Position numbers and translations under genes: made by a program. The notes beneath the pieces are model-generated. The model was not told the DNA's origin. It did no database searches and worked only from the letters and a program-made list of their open reading frames with translations. 64,000 bases of DNA, from assembly GCA_949361645.1 (NCBI GenBank), contig OX442421.1:8840309-8904308 (forward strand). The letters are read 5' to 3'. This document shows, in pieces, positions 22,405-33,373 of the stretch (its first letter is position 1; every line of letters starts with the position of its first letter). This DNA comes from Spongilla lacustris. Its lineage: Eukaryota > Porifera > Demospongiae > Spongillida > Spongillidae.

Positions 22405-23011
22405 CTAAAGGGATGTTGTACTAAGTGTTAGAAAGTGGTGCTTTACTATATGGACACAGTCGTTAGAGCTTGACAATGCATGGTGTGGTACTGGTATGGT
22501 GTGGTACTGGGTGAACCGGCTGAACTTTGCATGCTCCCCAAGTAGGCCAAATCCTGTAGTTACCTCATGTTGGAAAATACTATTAACTAAAGAATAGTTG
22601 ACAAACCTAACTGTTCCACAGGTAGGGACTTGCAAGAGGCATTCATCAGCTAGGAGGACTGCTACATCAACTGCCATATATGCATTTCACTTCTGGTAGG
22701 GAGATCAACTTCAAATGTACTGGCTACGCAGTGAACCATCACATCACTCAGAAGCAGCAGTATCAATTCTGGAGCACATTTCACTTCTGAGGGAGACATG
22801 GACGTTTGTAAGCGGCAGCACTGACTGACTGACACCATGTACTGGCTGACGTTGTCAGCCACATGATGATGCACTTAGCACAAACAAGTGCATTGCATGG
22901 ACTACTGGCTGTGAGAGGAGTTCCAAACACAGAGGATGCCAGTGGGGGCCTAGGACAATCAGGACAGTGTACAGTTGATGTACATGTATGTGTCTGATAC
23001 TTAAAGTACTC
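22405..23011 (-). pseudogene. Broken RAG1-N-like RING / zinc-finger segment (tentative)
   Basis: On the minus strand, after an acceptor-like TTGCAG at about 23012, one frame reads HCPDCPRPPLASSVFG then PCNALVCAKCIIMWL. This is a RING-like spacing C-x2-C-x16-C-x4-C-x2-C, with Ala where the RING His normally sits. After a frame change near 22860, another frame reads SPSEVKCAPELILLLLSDVM then VHC, resembling the segment joining the RING to the next zinc finger in RAG1-type N-terminal domains. A third frame continues to 22405. Such N-RAG-like domains also occur in DNA transposons. No DDE catalytic core was found. The frame changes suggest decay, but unrecognised introns are possible. Confidence 0.35.
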
Positions 23012-23166
23012 CTGCAATTGATGCATGGGTGTGTTGATGTTTTCGTCTGCCTTTAATATTTATCAGTGAGGTGAATAGTATATGCCATTTTATTCAATTG
23101 TACATCTTTAATAATGTTACTTGTACCGTACACTCCTGAGCTCAGTGAGCTAGCCAGAGGTGAGTT

Positions 23167-23190
23167 GGGTTTTTTTTTTTTTTTTTTTTT
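23167..23190. repeat. Poly-T tract
   Basis: Run of about 22 T within the 4-kb insertion. The rest of 23100-23710 shows no recognisable coding sequence. Confidence 0.8.
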
Positions 23191-23719
23191 GGAACACCCT
23201 TTATTTTTGAGAGTTGTGGTACATCACTTCTGTTCCCACGATGGTCAACCACTCGTTTCCTACCAAGTTGCTTGATGCGGTAATCCATTTGCCCTACATA
23301 TTAAGTCGCAAGCGTGTCATTTATTGATGAAAATGCAAATATCACAGCAAGAGAAAAATTATCGTTCTCGTCTTTTGGTATACATAGCCTTGTGCCCCCA
23401 TCTTTTCTCTTTACGAAAACGCCTAACTTACCCTGAGTTCTTGCGGGAGCTGCCCGTACAACACCCACAACTGAAGGTCATATTCCAAATTATACACGCG
23501 CACATAATTTCATGACTTCCTTGTTTACTGACACATTAGACGACATGAGATCAACACATGCAGACATATTTTAGAAGAGGAATGTTAGAAGATGTGGAAA
23601 CTATATTTGGTATTTGGTTTTTAATAAGAGTGTTAATACAGTAAGAAATAGACCTCTGAAAAGGTACGATAAAACGACTGTGATAATGAGCTCATTAAAA
23701 GTTGTGTTAAGAGCCCGTA

Positions 23720-25102
23720 CAGTGGCGAGGTGGCTTGTCTATCACTGGGGGGGCAAATACACCGATTGCCGCCCCCCCCCCCCCCCCCCCCCCCCCCCAC
23801 ATACACACACGCTGCCTTTCTGTCGGAATTTCTTAACTCATCAAGCACTACTATAAAGTCGGACGCTGTCACACGCATAGCGGAGATAAAACATGCATAC
23901 ATTGGGTCTGGGGCCGAGTATTGTCATAATCTCGAGCGCCTGCTGCGCGCGCCGTTATTCAAAAGAGTTCCAGAAATTATATCGTAGATTATTAGGACAC
24001 TAGCGTTTGCGACAATACGCTCGTTTCTCCTGCAGCGTTTTATGTGGATGGGCAAGGGACACGCCTCCCCCCTCCCACAACCCACACAAGGAGGTATGGG
24101 CCGGGAGCAAGCGCTCTCATCGGGGTCTAGGGCGGAGCCCCAGCCGCTTTGCAACTTTTACGCTTTTTGAGTCCCAAAACTGACATAGCATAATTGCGTA
24201 GTAACAGATTTAAATTCATATAATACCACAAGAATTACTTGCTTCCAGACTTTCCTGTAGTCTCGCAAACCAAATACTTCGTCCCTGTCCATTGTATATC
24301 AATCTATGTGTCATGCAATAAGGGTTCATCCATAAGTCCAAACTTGGTTAACCGGCGTTATTGCACCCAGCGGATAGAAGCAATTTTTATAACTTTTATC
24401 TTGTCCATTTTAATAAGGCACTCTTAATTTTCAATGACCCCCGTAAATATCTTGAAGCTCTACCGGTAATGATATTTTTTCTTCAGAATGACTGCACATT
24501 ACTGATCATTGGTCTTTGCAATTGGAACCACATGCATCGACAGTGGGGGCTTTTCTACGTAGCCGATTCTCATGACATCAAATCTAGCCAAAATTCATCT
24601 GAAACTTATTACAACTTAACTGTACTATACAGTATAGTTGCACCCTGACATCACGCGCAGCTTACATATCATACAGTACGTTGCTATAAATATACACCGC
24701 GTGGGTACGAGATAAACAATAACCGGACGGGGAAGGTGGTGTCATATGCTCACGTGGTACATATTTATAGCAACTTGTATTTATGCGACGTAAGTTACGT
24801 AACTACATGTAAACAACACACGATCGCGTGACGTCAGTGCAATCCTCTAATAATAAACGCGATTCGCTTGGCGGCTAGCCTCGTCCCCAGGCCCTATTTT
24901 TATATTAAAGTCAGCGGGGACAAAAAATATTTTTTGTCCCCACTAACTTTAATATAAAAATAGGGCCTGGGGACGAGGCTACTTGGCGGCTGGCCGCCCC
25001 TATAGTCATTTTGCCGCCCCCTTTTTAAGGCCCGCTGGGGGGGGGGGGGGGGGCAATTGCCCCCCCCTGCCCCCCCCCCCCACCCCGGCCACCTCGCCAC
25101 TG
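23720..25102. mobile_element. Non-autonomous hAT element with 8-bp target duplication
   Basis: Inverted ends CAGTGGCGAGGTGGC (left) and its complement ending GCCACTG (right). Both sides carry the identical 8-mer AGCCCGTA (23712-23719 and 25103-25110), the hallmark of hAT insertion. Near both ends are C/G homopolymers within gccgcccc-type sequence. It holds no transposase. An internal segment (about 24105-24165) is an inverted copy of 21895-21950, linking it to the neighbouring element. A hairpin MITE is nested in its right part. Confidence 0.85.
24876..24981. mobile_element. 106-bp hairpin MITE with 9-bp target duplication
   Basis: Almost perfect palindrome beginning TAGCCTCGTCCCCAGGCCC and ending with the reverse complement GGGCCTGGGGACGAGGCTA. 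It is flanked on both sides by CTTGGCGGC (24867-24875 and 24982-24990). A 9-bp duplication is typical of Mutator-type (MULE) insertion. Its ends match those of the element at 37461. Confidence 0.85.
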
Positions 25103-25679
25103 AGCCCGTACCGTATGTTCTTAATACGCAACCTAGTTTCCATCTCCGTGCTGGATAGATTATTCTAGAATAAATTATCCTCCCCTAGCTTGGAATAGAT
25201 TATCCCCCCACCCAAGTGTTTTGAATAGACCCTTTCTGGAGCATGATGAATAGTAATTTGTCCAACTTCCTGCCTGCCTAGAAGTACTGCTCCTCTGGTC
25301 AACAAATGTATTCATATGTTATTGAAGTGAAATAAAGAGGTCGACAGTTGCATATGGACCCTGTTGCACTGAGTACAACGATATAGTGCAATTCAGATCA
25401 TACAAAGTGTGGAGGCATAGCTGAAAAGGTCAACAATGGTCGCCTTGGAAATGTGCATATTGTGTATGGAGTCCTTGATTCGCTCACTTTGAGCTCTGAA
25501 ATGCCCAGTATTAACTATAGTTTATATCAGCTGGTATCATCTGTAGTGTGCTTTATACTGTCTGTACAATTCTGTTATGGGAATAATCTTTTCCCTCTAT
25601 TGCTTACATGTGACCAATCAACATTTGATGATGCACCACACCATATAAGAGGTCACCACACCCCCAACATGCAGTGTAT

Positions 25680-26776
25680 AGACACCCCTTTTGGCGATAA
25701 GTGGCTGGTATGATGAATACATTTATTATGTGGCAACTGTTGCTATCCTCAATATTTGACAGGCAAATGTTTCAGACACTCCTTGCACATGGGCATATGA
25801 TGAGCAAATGGCCATGACATCAACCCTTGTCCGTTTCTCAAGGATTGATTCCAAGCTGTTTATGTATTTTGTTGATGCACCAGGTCAGGAGAAGCTCAAG
25901 GCATACCAAAGTATTGAAGCTTACTACTATTATCAGAGGTTAGTTGCCCTAAATAGTGTGTACATTCATTTTTGTACTGATACCTGTACTGAGTGGTTGG
26001 GTTCAGACCATCCTTTACCACAGCATACATGTAGGCATTGCATTACATTTTAAAAGCAAAGGTAAATACATTTCGGATAATCCCACATGAACCCTGCATG
26101 GGTCGAAGTTTGAACTACTGAATAGGAGAGCTGGATCAATTGTGACTGCACACTGCACATGCATATGGCAATAGTAATTGTCTCTTAGCTCAGGTCAAGC
26201 GTGCACACGTGTTGCTGCTGTGTTGTTCAGTTAAGGTGCACTTTACTTTTGCACATACTTTGCTTTTTTTAAATGTAATTTGTGCATGCCAGCAATGCCT
26301 GTGCTGTGATAAAGGATGGTTTGAACCCAACCACTACAGGTAGATAGAAATGATGTACCAGTGGCAGTGCACACACCATTTACATGTAGGGCCAGCAAAC
26401 ATCTGTTTGTATGTCTTAAGCTTATCCTGACCTGGCACATCGATAAACACGTATACAAACTTGGAAAGTCCAGAGGTGGCCACAACAATATGTTATCAAT
26501 CCTTGCATGGGAAACTGACAAGGGTTGATGGTTATGATGTTTATATGGACCCACCTGCCCGCATAGGCATTGTAGCGTCTTCATATAGTGAATCAGGCCC
26601 TTGCAGCATAGAAGTGTATTTTTCAATCATTGATCAAATTTTGTAGAGAAAAGTCGGCCGTTTGCTCATCAGTGTCTGAAACATATGTCTGTCAAAATGG
26701 AGGATAGCAACGGTTGCCATGTAATAAATGTATTCATAGTGAAAATTCTTACCAGCCACTTATCCCCAAAAGGTAT
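25680..26776. repeat. Inverted duplication in unit 1
   Basis: 25680-25815 reappears inverted at about 26655-26776 (ataagtggctggta..., gttgctatcctc..., gtttcagacact). Inside it, the exon at 25763-25938 has a diverged inverted partner near 26400-26540, whose minus strand encodes FVYVFIDVPGQDKLKTY. Together the arms form a large imperfect palindrome. Most of it is also in unit 2 (32170-33175), where the outer part of the right arm is replaced. Confidence 0.7.
25763..25938 (+). pseudogene. TE-derived exon, YqaJ/SWIM-family-like fragment, unit 1
   Basis: A good acceptor (tttgacag) and donor (CAGAG|gttagt) frame a 176-nt exon encoding a segment with FSRIDSKLFMYFVDAPGQEK and LKAYQSIEAYYYYQ. The LKAY-x-S-x-EAY-x-Y motif resembles the region before SWIM/YqaJ domains in transposon-associated proteins of invertebrates. 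No following domain is seen in frame, so this is likely a fragment. The family assignment is from memory of the motif only. Confidence 0.35.
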
Positions 26777-27631
26777 CTATATTAATACCATAGTAAAATG
26801 GATGCATGCAATATCAAAAATTCATTCAGTTCAAGATGCTATACAACTTATGATGCATAGTTCACATGCATTTAAGCATGTATCTGTATACATGTAAATG
26901 TGGGGCACATACAGCATATGTAGTAGTCTATAGCTCAGGCCACGCCCAACTACATACCGACCACAGTTCCCTGAAATGGCTGCAGAGCTTTCATGAACCT
27001 GAAGGTCAAGTGGCCAGGTGGTTAGAAACTTTGTCAGAGTATGACTTTGAAGTAATGCAGATTCACTGTCTCGTATGCCATGCTCTCAGTGTAGATTGCC
27101 ACCTGAGGAGGACAGTGGAGACCATGGCTGTGTGCTGGCAGTGACAGATTCAAGGATGCCTTCGTGGACTCATGAGGAATTAGCTGCGTATTCAGAGACA
27201 GGACCCAGTTTATTAAATGTCTGGAGATTAAAACCCTTCCACTGAAAGGTATTTCCCAAGAAATCATCCTCACATGTAAAGGTTCTATGGTCTCAGTACC
27301 ACTATTTGGTCATGCAAAACAAGATTCTGTATTGCCGGTGGGAGGATGTCCAGGGAGGGGAGACATTGCAGCTTTGTACTCCATCAAAGCTTGTACCTGC
27401 AGTATTGGAAGGGCTTCATAGCTCAAGGTGGGCACATGGGGGCCAAGAAGAGTCTTGACAATTAAAGTGTGTTGTTATTTCTATTGGGTGGGGCAGAAGA
27501 AGGATATTAGTCAGTGGTGTATTAGTTGTCCAACTTGCTGCTTTAGAAAGACACCCATTCCAGCACCTTGTACTCCAATGCAACTTGATCCAGTGAAAAG
27601 ACCTCTTCATCGAGTTGCTACGTACAGTATC

Positions 27632-29075
27632 CACCAAAAAAAAGTGACAAATCAAAACATATTTTCTGGGCCAACAGAAACACTGATACTTCAGCTAAAG
27701 TTATACATACCTAGACCATTTATTCACACATATGCAAATGTATTAAACTTCTTATTGCCTGTCTGCATGCAACCACCACTCCCTTGCAAATGCATACATA
27801 TTTTTGGACCAGGGCAGTGCTATTTTACAATGGATTGTTCCATTAATAACTAGATCTGTTAGTAAACATTGCCCACATAGTTCATTATTCATCTGGTTGC
27901 AAACTGCTTGCTTATTGCAAGACCCAAGAAAGATTTGCTACATGAATGCTGATCAGAAAAATCCTTGTCGAGTGCAAGCAGTTTTCAACCAGATGAATAA
28001 TGAACTTGGAAAATAAATATGTGAGAAATGTTTACTAACAGATCTAGTTATTAATGGAACAATCCACTGTGAACGAGCACTGTGTTTTACTGAGCACTGG
28101 TCAATCAGAATTTGCATATGTGTGGATGAATGGTCTAGATATAATTATAATTATATATGGGAAAGTTTACGAGAAAAGGGACCTAGCGTGTATTATAAAA
28201 AAGTATAATAAAAATGCATTACGTTTGATTTGCTATAACTTCCGATCAGTTAACGCTATCAACTTCCTATTTTCAACACTTCATACTGCACCATTTCTCT
28301 ATGGTAAAATACATTTTGGAGTCTTGCACTTGCTCCGTGTCAGTATTGCAACGTTCGATACCCCACTGGGTTCAAACCCGCCATAACTTTCGGTAGGAGT
28401 AATCAATTCGCTTCAAATTCGGTTTGTAGGTAGAGAGGTCCTATACCTATCGATTTGTTCTGTTCGTTGATTTTTATGCCATCCATTACGGAGTTACAGT
28501 TGAACAAACTACGTGCCCATTTTCGCGCTCGATTCGCGCCAATGATTTGGGCAAATTGCGTTCCGCTCAATGTATGGGGAGGCGGGGATTATAACATTGG
28601 CGCGAATCAAGCGGGAAAACGTGCACGTAGTTTGTTCAACTGTATCTCCGTAATGGATGGCATAAAAATTAACGAACAGAACAAATCGATAGGTATAGGA
28701 CCTCTCTACCTACAACCGAATTTGAAGCGAATTGATTACTCCTACCGAAAGTAATGGCGGGTTTGAACCCAGTGGGGTATCGAACGTTGCAATACTGACA
28801 TGGAGCAAGTGCAAGACTCCAAAATATATTTTACCATAGAGAAATGGTGCAGTATAAAGTGTTGAAAATAGGAAGTTGATAGCGTTAACTGATCGGAAGT
28901 TATAGCAAATCAAACGTAATGCATTTTTATTATACTTTTTTATAATACACGCTAGGTCCCTTTTCTCGTAAACTTTCCCAATTATATTATATATAACTTT
29001 AGCTGAAGCACCAGTGTTTCTATTCAGTGGCCCAGAAATTATGTTTTGGTTTGTCCACTTTTTTTCTGTGGATGA
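27632..29075. repeat. Large inverted repeat in the pol remnant, unit 1
   Basis: Left arm from about 27632 (aagtgacaaatcaaaacata..., acagaaacactgatacttcagct) recurs inverted at about 28995-29070. Closer in, 27715-27750 is inverted at about 28110-28140, and 27831-27870 is inverted at 28030-28066 (GGATTGTTCCATTAATAACT). A separate palindromic element (28159-28979) is inserted in the right arm. Confidence 0.7.
28159..28979. mobile_element. Long palindromic foldback element, unit 1 (821 bp)
   Basis: Starts GGGAAAGTTTACGAGAAAAG and ends with its reverse complement (CTTTTCTCGTAAACTTTCCC). The arms are inverted over about 400 bp with a short centre near 28550-28590. It contains ACCTCTCTACCTACAA and AGGCGGGG-type conserved blocks, and sits in an AT-rich (TA)n context. 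No coding potential. A related element is at 33374-34190. Confidence 0.85.
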
Positions 29076-30278
29076 CAGAACAAGGGGAAAAAAGTATATT
29101 CTTGTAATTGGAGACTACATGTAGTACCAGAGCAGCTCCACTCTGATCAAGGGAGAAACTTTGAATCTGGTGTTATAAAGGGTATCTGTGAGCTTCCGCA
29201 GGTTAGGAAAACTCGAACCACACCCTTTCACCCACAGTTAGATGGAATGATTGAATAGGACCTTACTAAGTTTATCTGATTGTGAGCCTGTTTTAATATA
29301 GCACATGTGTAAACATCATTTAGCATGATGGAGGCACAGCGCCAGAAGACCTTATATATGGTCTGCCAGCTCATGTTCCACAGGGAGGACGACAGTATGT
29401 TGAACACCTAAAAAGGTTATGCAGAATGCTTACAAGAGCATACAAAAAATGGTAAGGCATGGAAAGAAATGCAGCACCAAAAGAATGTATATGATGAAAG
29501 GCAAAATGAGCGTCAGAAGGTATGGCTCCACTGTCCTGCTGTAAGAGGTCATTCTCCCAAGTTCGACCCTGGCAGGGGCCATAGAGAAGCTTGGTGATGT
29601 GTTGTATTGAACAGATGCCGGAAGCAAATGCAGAGACACATACTCCTCATGAGCAACAGTGCAACGTGCCTATTCCCACAGACCATCAGCCTGATGTACC
29701 ACAGCTGAGGCATTCAACACATGTACGGTGACCCCCTGACTGGTTATGATAACTGTGTGGACACAGTCTGAGGAAGAGGGGAGCAGTGTAATGTACCTGA
29801 AGCCAGACAGTCTGTTGCACACATCTGTTGCACATGACACCATGCATGTAGTACCATAACTGCAACTTATGTGCTGTAGTATTTAAGTAGCATTGAATTG
29901 TATGTAATGAAGTTCTTTTGATAATAATTACTTGCTATGTGGCTGCAGTTGGGTTTGTGCTGCTGGCCTGCGCTACAATATCGTAGCATTGCATTCAAAT
30001 GCTGTGTATTGCATGTTAAAACATATGTTTGCACATATTTTGTATCAAAAATGCTACTTATATTTTAATGTATCAAATATGGGTACATAAATATGCATAC
30101 ATTTTTGATGCAGTTGGGTGTGTACCCGTGCATTTTATAAATAAAAATCAAAGTAGGGTGTGGCACTTTTTAATAGAGCGCTTGCGCATTGGGTGTGGTC
30201 GCTATTTTTAAGGTTGTAAAGGAAGCTCCAGGAGGCGTATTTGTTTTGTTTCAAACTTCAATACTAACAGAGGTTATC

Positions 30279-30784
30279 ATGGATGAAAATAAGGGAGTCC
30301 CACCGGTTTACACACCTCCGCAAGAAGCATACCCGCCTCCTCAACAGGGCTACCCGCCTCCTCAACAGGGCTACCCGCCACCTCAACAGGGCTACCCCCC
30401 ACCTCAACAGGGCAACCCGCCACAGCAAGCCTACCCGCCGCAGGGCTATCCACCTCAGCAGGTATTTTTATATTGTTCGCTTGGCTGTGATGTGGTTCAA
30501 TTCCTTCGTTGTAGGGCACTGTAGTCGTCATTCAACAGCCGGCGGCCCAGCCTGTCCGTTTCGGACCCCTTCCAGTGACTATAACTGATAGTAACGGGCA
30601 GCAGGTCACAACACGACTGGAGTACCGAGCCGGAACGTTAACGTGGCTGATCTGCTGTGCCGTCTGCTGGCTTACTGGATGTTGGTGCTTCGCTCTCATT
30701 CCTTGCTGCATAGACGGAGCCAAAGATGTATACCATTATTCCCCAACTGACAACAAGTTGGTTGGAGTATACAAGCGCATCTAG
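30279..30784 (+). CDS. LITAF-like protein C, recent duplicate of B
   Basis: Exons 30279-30461 and 30515-30784 give 150 aa. It has the same architecture as copy B with fewer QGYPPP repeats. Over the last 69 residues only two positions differ from B by eye (Met to Thr in the RAG-x-LTW motif, Val to Ile in IPCC-x-DG). The zinc-binding cysteines are likewise replaced by DSNG and SPTD. The open frame and near-identity argue for a functional or very young copy. The 53-bp intron has the same borders as in B. Confidence 0.85.
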
Positions 30785-32256
30785 TGCCGGGCCCTGATTT
30801 CTTGTATAATTATCCCTATACGTGCTGATTTTTAATATCTCTTGTATAAATATAGCGCAGCGCATACATGTATTTGTATTGTGATAATTTATATTTTGTA
30901 CAGTCATGTATAAGTGGGGGTTTAATTTAACGGCGATGGAATGCTGGAGCGCATAGCAAATGAGTAGTGTGACCTTCCGTTTCTTCTTTGAGGTTTGGCT
31001 GGCGCGTTTACATGCACTTTTTTTTTTTTTTTTGCAAGTAATCCTAAATTATGTTACAAGCAGGGGTTGCCACATATTAAAGAGATGCAGACGTTCCGGC
31101 ACGGGGATGAACGGAAACAGTACAGTAGCTCCGCAGGTCAAATTGATATATTTTCGTTAACCCCTTGTTTCCTTGCACTACGAGAAACTTTTTTTTCATT
31201 TGTTTAGTTTTTTAGGCCGGATGGTTATTCCGGGAATCAAGCTGTTTAATTCGAAGTAAATATATACAGCATTCTACAGTTTGTAATCATAGAATTCAAA
31301 GCTGGAGTCTATACACCGAGGTTTAGCTCCAGCTGTTGCACTGACGGCCTAGCAATATCATGTTTTGTCCTTACGTTTTTGAAATGCAAAATAAACTAAG
31401 TACTCTATCCAGGCTGGCCCTAGTGCTACAGGTAACTACTTTTTCAGAGCCTGGTACTGTTTCTGAATTCGATCTCCTGCTTTGACTTTGATCTGTTGTG
31501 CTTTTTGCTCAGAATACTAGTACATGCACAGTGTAGCTGGCCGGTGTCACGGAATTGTTTATCCTCCAACATTAATTTTATCCCCTGGATGTTCTATTGT
31601 GGGATAACTAATCCTCCTTGGCCTGGATAGATTATTCAAGAATAAACTATCCTCCCTTGGAATAGATTATCCCCCCCACCCAAGTGTTTTGAATAGACCC
31701 TTTCTGGAGCATGATGAATAGTAATTTGTCCAACTTCCTTGCCTGCCTAGAAGTACTGCTCCTCTGGTATATAGGGGTCAACAAATGTATTCATATGTTA
31801 TTGAAGTGAAATAACGAGGTCGACAGTTGCATATGGACCCTGTTGCACTGAGTACAACGATATAGTGCAATTCAGATCATACGAAGTGTGGAGGCATAGC
31901 TGAAAAGGTCAACAATGGTCGCCTTGGAAATGTGCATATTGTGTATGGAGTCCTTGATTCGCTCACTTTGAGCTTTGAAATGCCCAGTATTAACTATCAT
32001 AGACCTCATTTCTGTATAGTTTATATCAGCTGGTATCATCTGTAGTGTGTTTTATACTGTCTGTACAATTCTGTTATGGGAATAATCTTTTCCCTCTATT
32101 GTTATGTGACCAATCAACATTTGATGATGCACCACACCATATGAGGTCACCACACCCCCAACATGCAGTGTATAGACACCCCTTTTGGCGATAAGTGGCT
32201 GGTATGATGAATACATTTATTATGTGGCAACTGTTGCTATCCTCGATTTTTGACAG

Positions 32257-32432
32257 GCAAATGTTTCAGACACTCCTTGCACATGGGCATATGATGAGCA
32301 AATGGCCATGACATCAATCCTTGTCAGTTTCTCAAGGATTGATTCCAAGCTGTTTATGTATTTTGTTGATGCACCAGGTCAGGAGAAGCTCAAGGCATAC
32401 CAAAGTATTGAAGCTTACTACTATTATCAGAG
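32257..32432 (+). pseudogene. TE-derived exon, YqaJ/SWIM-family-like fragment, unit 2
   Basis: Unit 2 counterpart of the exon at 25763-25938, with the same length (176 nt), splice sites and LKAYQSIEAYYYYQ motif. There are only a few substitutions, for example Arg to Ser before FSRIDSK. Confidence 0.35.
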
Positions 32433-33289
32433 GTTAGTTGCCCTAAATGGTGTGTACATTCATTTTTATATACCTGTACTGAGTGGTTGGGTTCAGACCA
32501 TCCTTTACCACAGCATACATGTAGGCATTGCATTACATTTTAAAAGCAAAGGTAAATACATTTCGGATAATCCCACATGAACCCTGCATGGGTCGAAGTT
32601 TGAACTACTGAATAGGAGAGCTGGATCAATTGTGACTGCACACTGCACATGCATATGGCAATAGTAATTGTCTCTTAGCTCAGGTCAAGCGTGCACACGT
32701 GTTGCTGCTGTGTTGTTCAGTTAAGGTGCACTTTACTTTTGCACATACTTTGCTTTTTTAAAAATGTAATTTGTGCATGCCAGCAATGCCTGTGCTGTGA
32801 TAAAGGATGGTTTGAACCCAACCACTACAGGTAGATAGAAATGATGTACCAGTGGCAGTGCACACACCATTTACATGTAGGGCTAACAAACATCTGCACT
32901 TTTGTATGTCTTAAGCTTATCCTGACCTGGCACATCGATAAACAAGTATACAAACTTGGAAAGTCCAGAGGTGGCCACAACAATATGTTATCAATCCTTG
33001 CATGGGAAACTGACAAGGGTTGATGGTTATGATGTTTATATGGACCACCTGCCCGCATAGGCATTGTAGCGTCTTCATATAGTGAATCAGGCCCTTGCAG
33101 CATAGAAGTGTATTTTTCAATCATTGATCAAATTTTGTAGAGAAAAGTCGGCCGTTTGCTCATCAGTGTCTGAAACGATTGTTGTATCCACGGCACGGAA
33201 AATGTGTAAATCACAAAAATCGATTTTCATAAGTGTACGAAATTTGAAAGGAAAAGGTGGTACCGTCGCGAAGATGTGTTGTTTAGTAC

Positions 33290-33356
33290 AACGTGCAATT
33301 TTTATAGTGATAAAATTATAAACCCCACAAGCCCGATTTTGCTGGACACTGTCCCA
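33290..33356. repeat. Dispersed repeat, also at 37855-37915
   Basis: Both copies share atttttatagtgataaa...aaaccc..aag..gattttgctggacactgtccca. They may be ends of a common element; boundaries are unknown. Confidence 0.6.
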
Positions 33357-33373
33357 ATTATGTAATATTATAT

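Larger units (their letters stand above)
21145..25151. mobile_element. 4.0-kb TIR element inserted in duplication unit 1
   Basis: Unit 2 reads straight through (ggcctggatagatt near 31620), whereas unit 1 is interrupted after ggcctgg at about 21144 and resumes ctggatagatt at about 25152. The insert starts CACGG and ends CCGTG, with a further inverted pair TGGAAACTAGGTT / AACCTAGTTTCCA close inside. CTGG on both sides is a likely 4-bp target duplication. Other elements are nested within it (21331-22092, 23720-25102 and 24876-24981). The remaining native sequence includes the RING/ZFA-like segment at 22405-23011 on the minus strand. Confidence 0.75.
26880..29790 (+). pseudogene. Decayed Ty3/gypsy-type pol, unit 1
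   Basis: Separate in-frame blocks in pol order: RNase H (about 26905-27060: HTDHSSLKWLQSFHEPEGQV, ARWLETLSEYDFEV), the integrase zinc-binding region (about 27420-27620: QWCISCPTCCFRKTPIP), the integrase core start (about 29010-29130, KKYILVIGDY), and the C-terminal part up to about 29740 (RHST...PP.W). Stops and frameshifts separate them. No gag, protease or LTR was identified. A palindromic element and an inverted duplication interrupt the pol between 27630 and 29075. Confidence 0.6.
19511..30037. repeat. Tandem segmental duplication, unit 1
   Basis: Starts at ttttgtatcaaaaatgctac and ends just before the same sequence recurs at 30038. It contains LITAF-like gene B, a 4-kb transposon insertion absent from unit 2, a TE-derived exon and Ty3/gypsy pol fragments. 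Outside insertions, identity to unit 2 looks well above 90% by eye. Confidence 0.85.
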
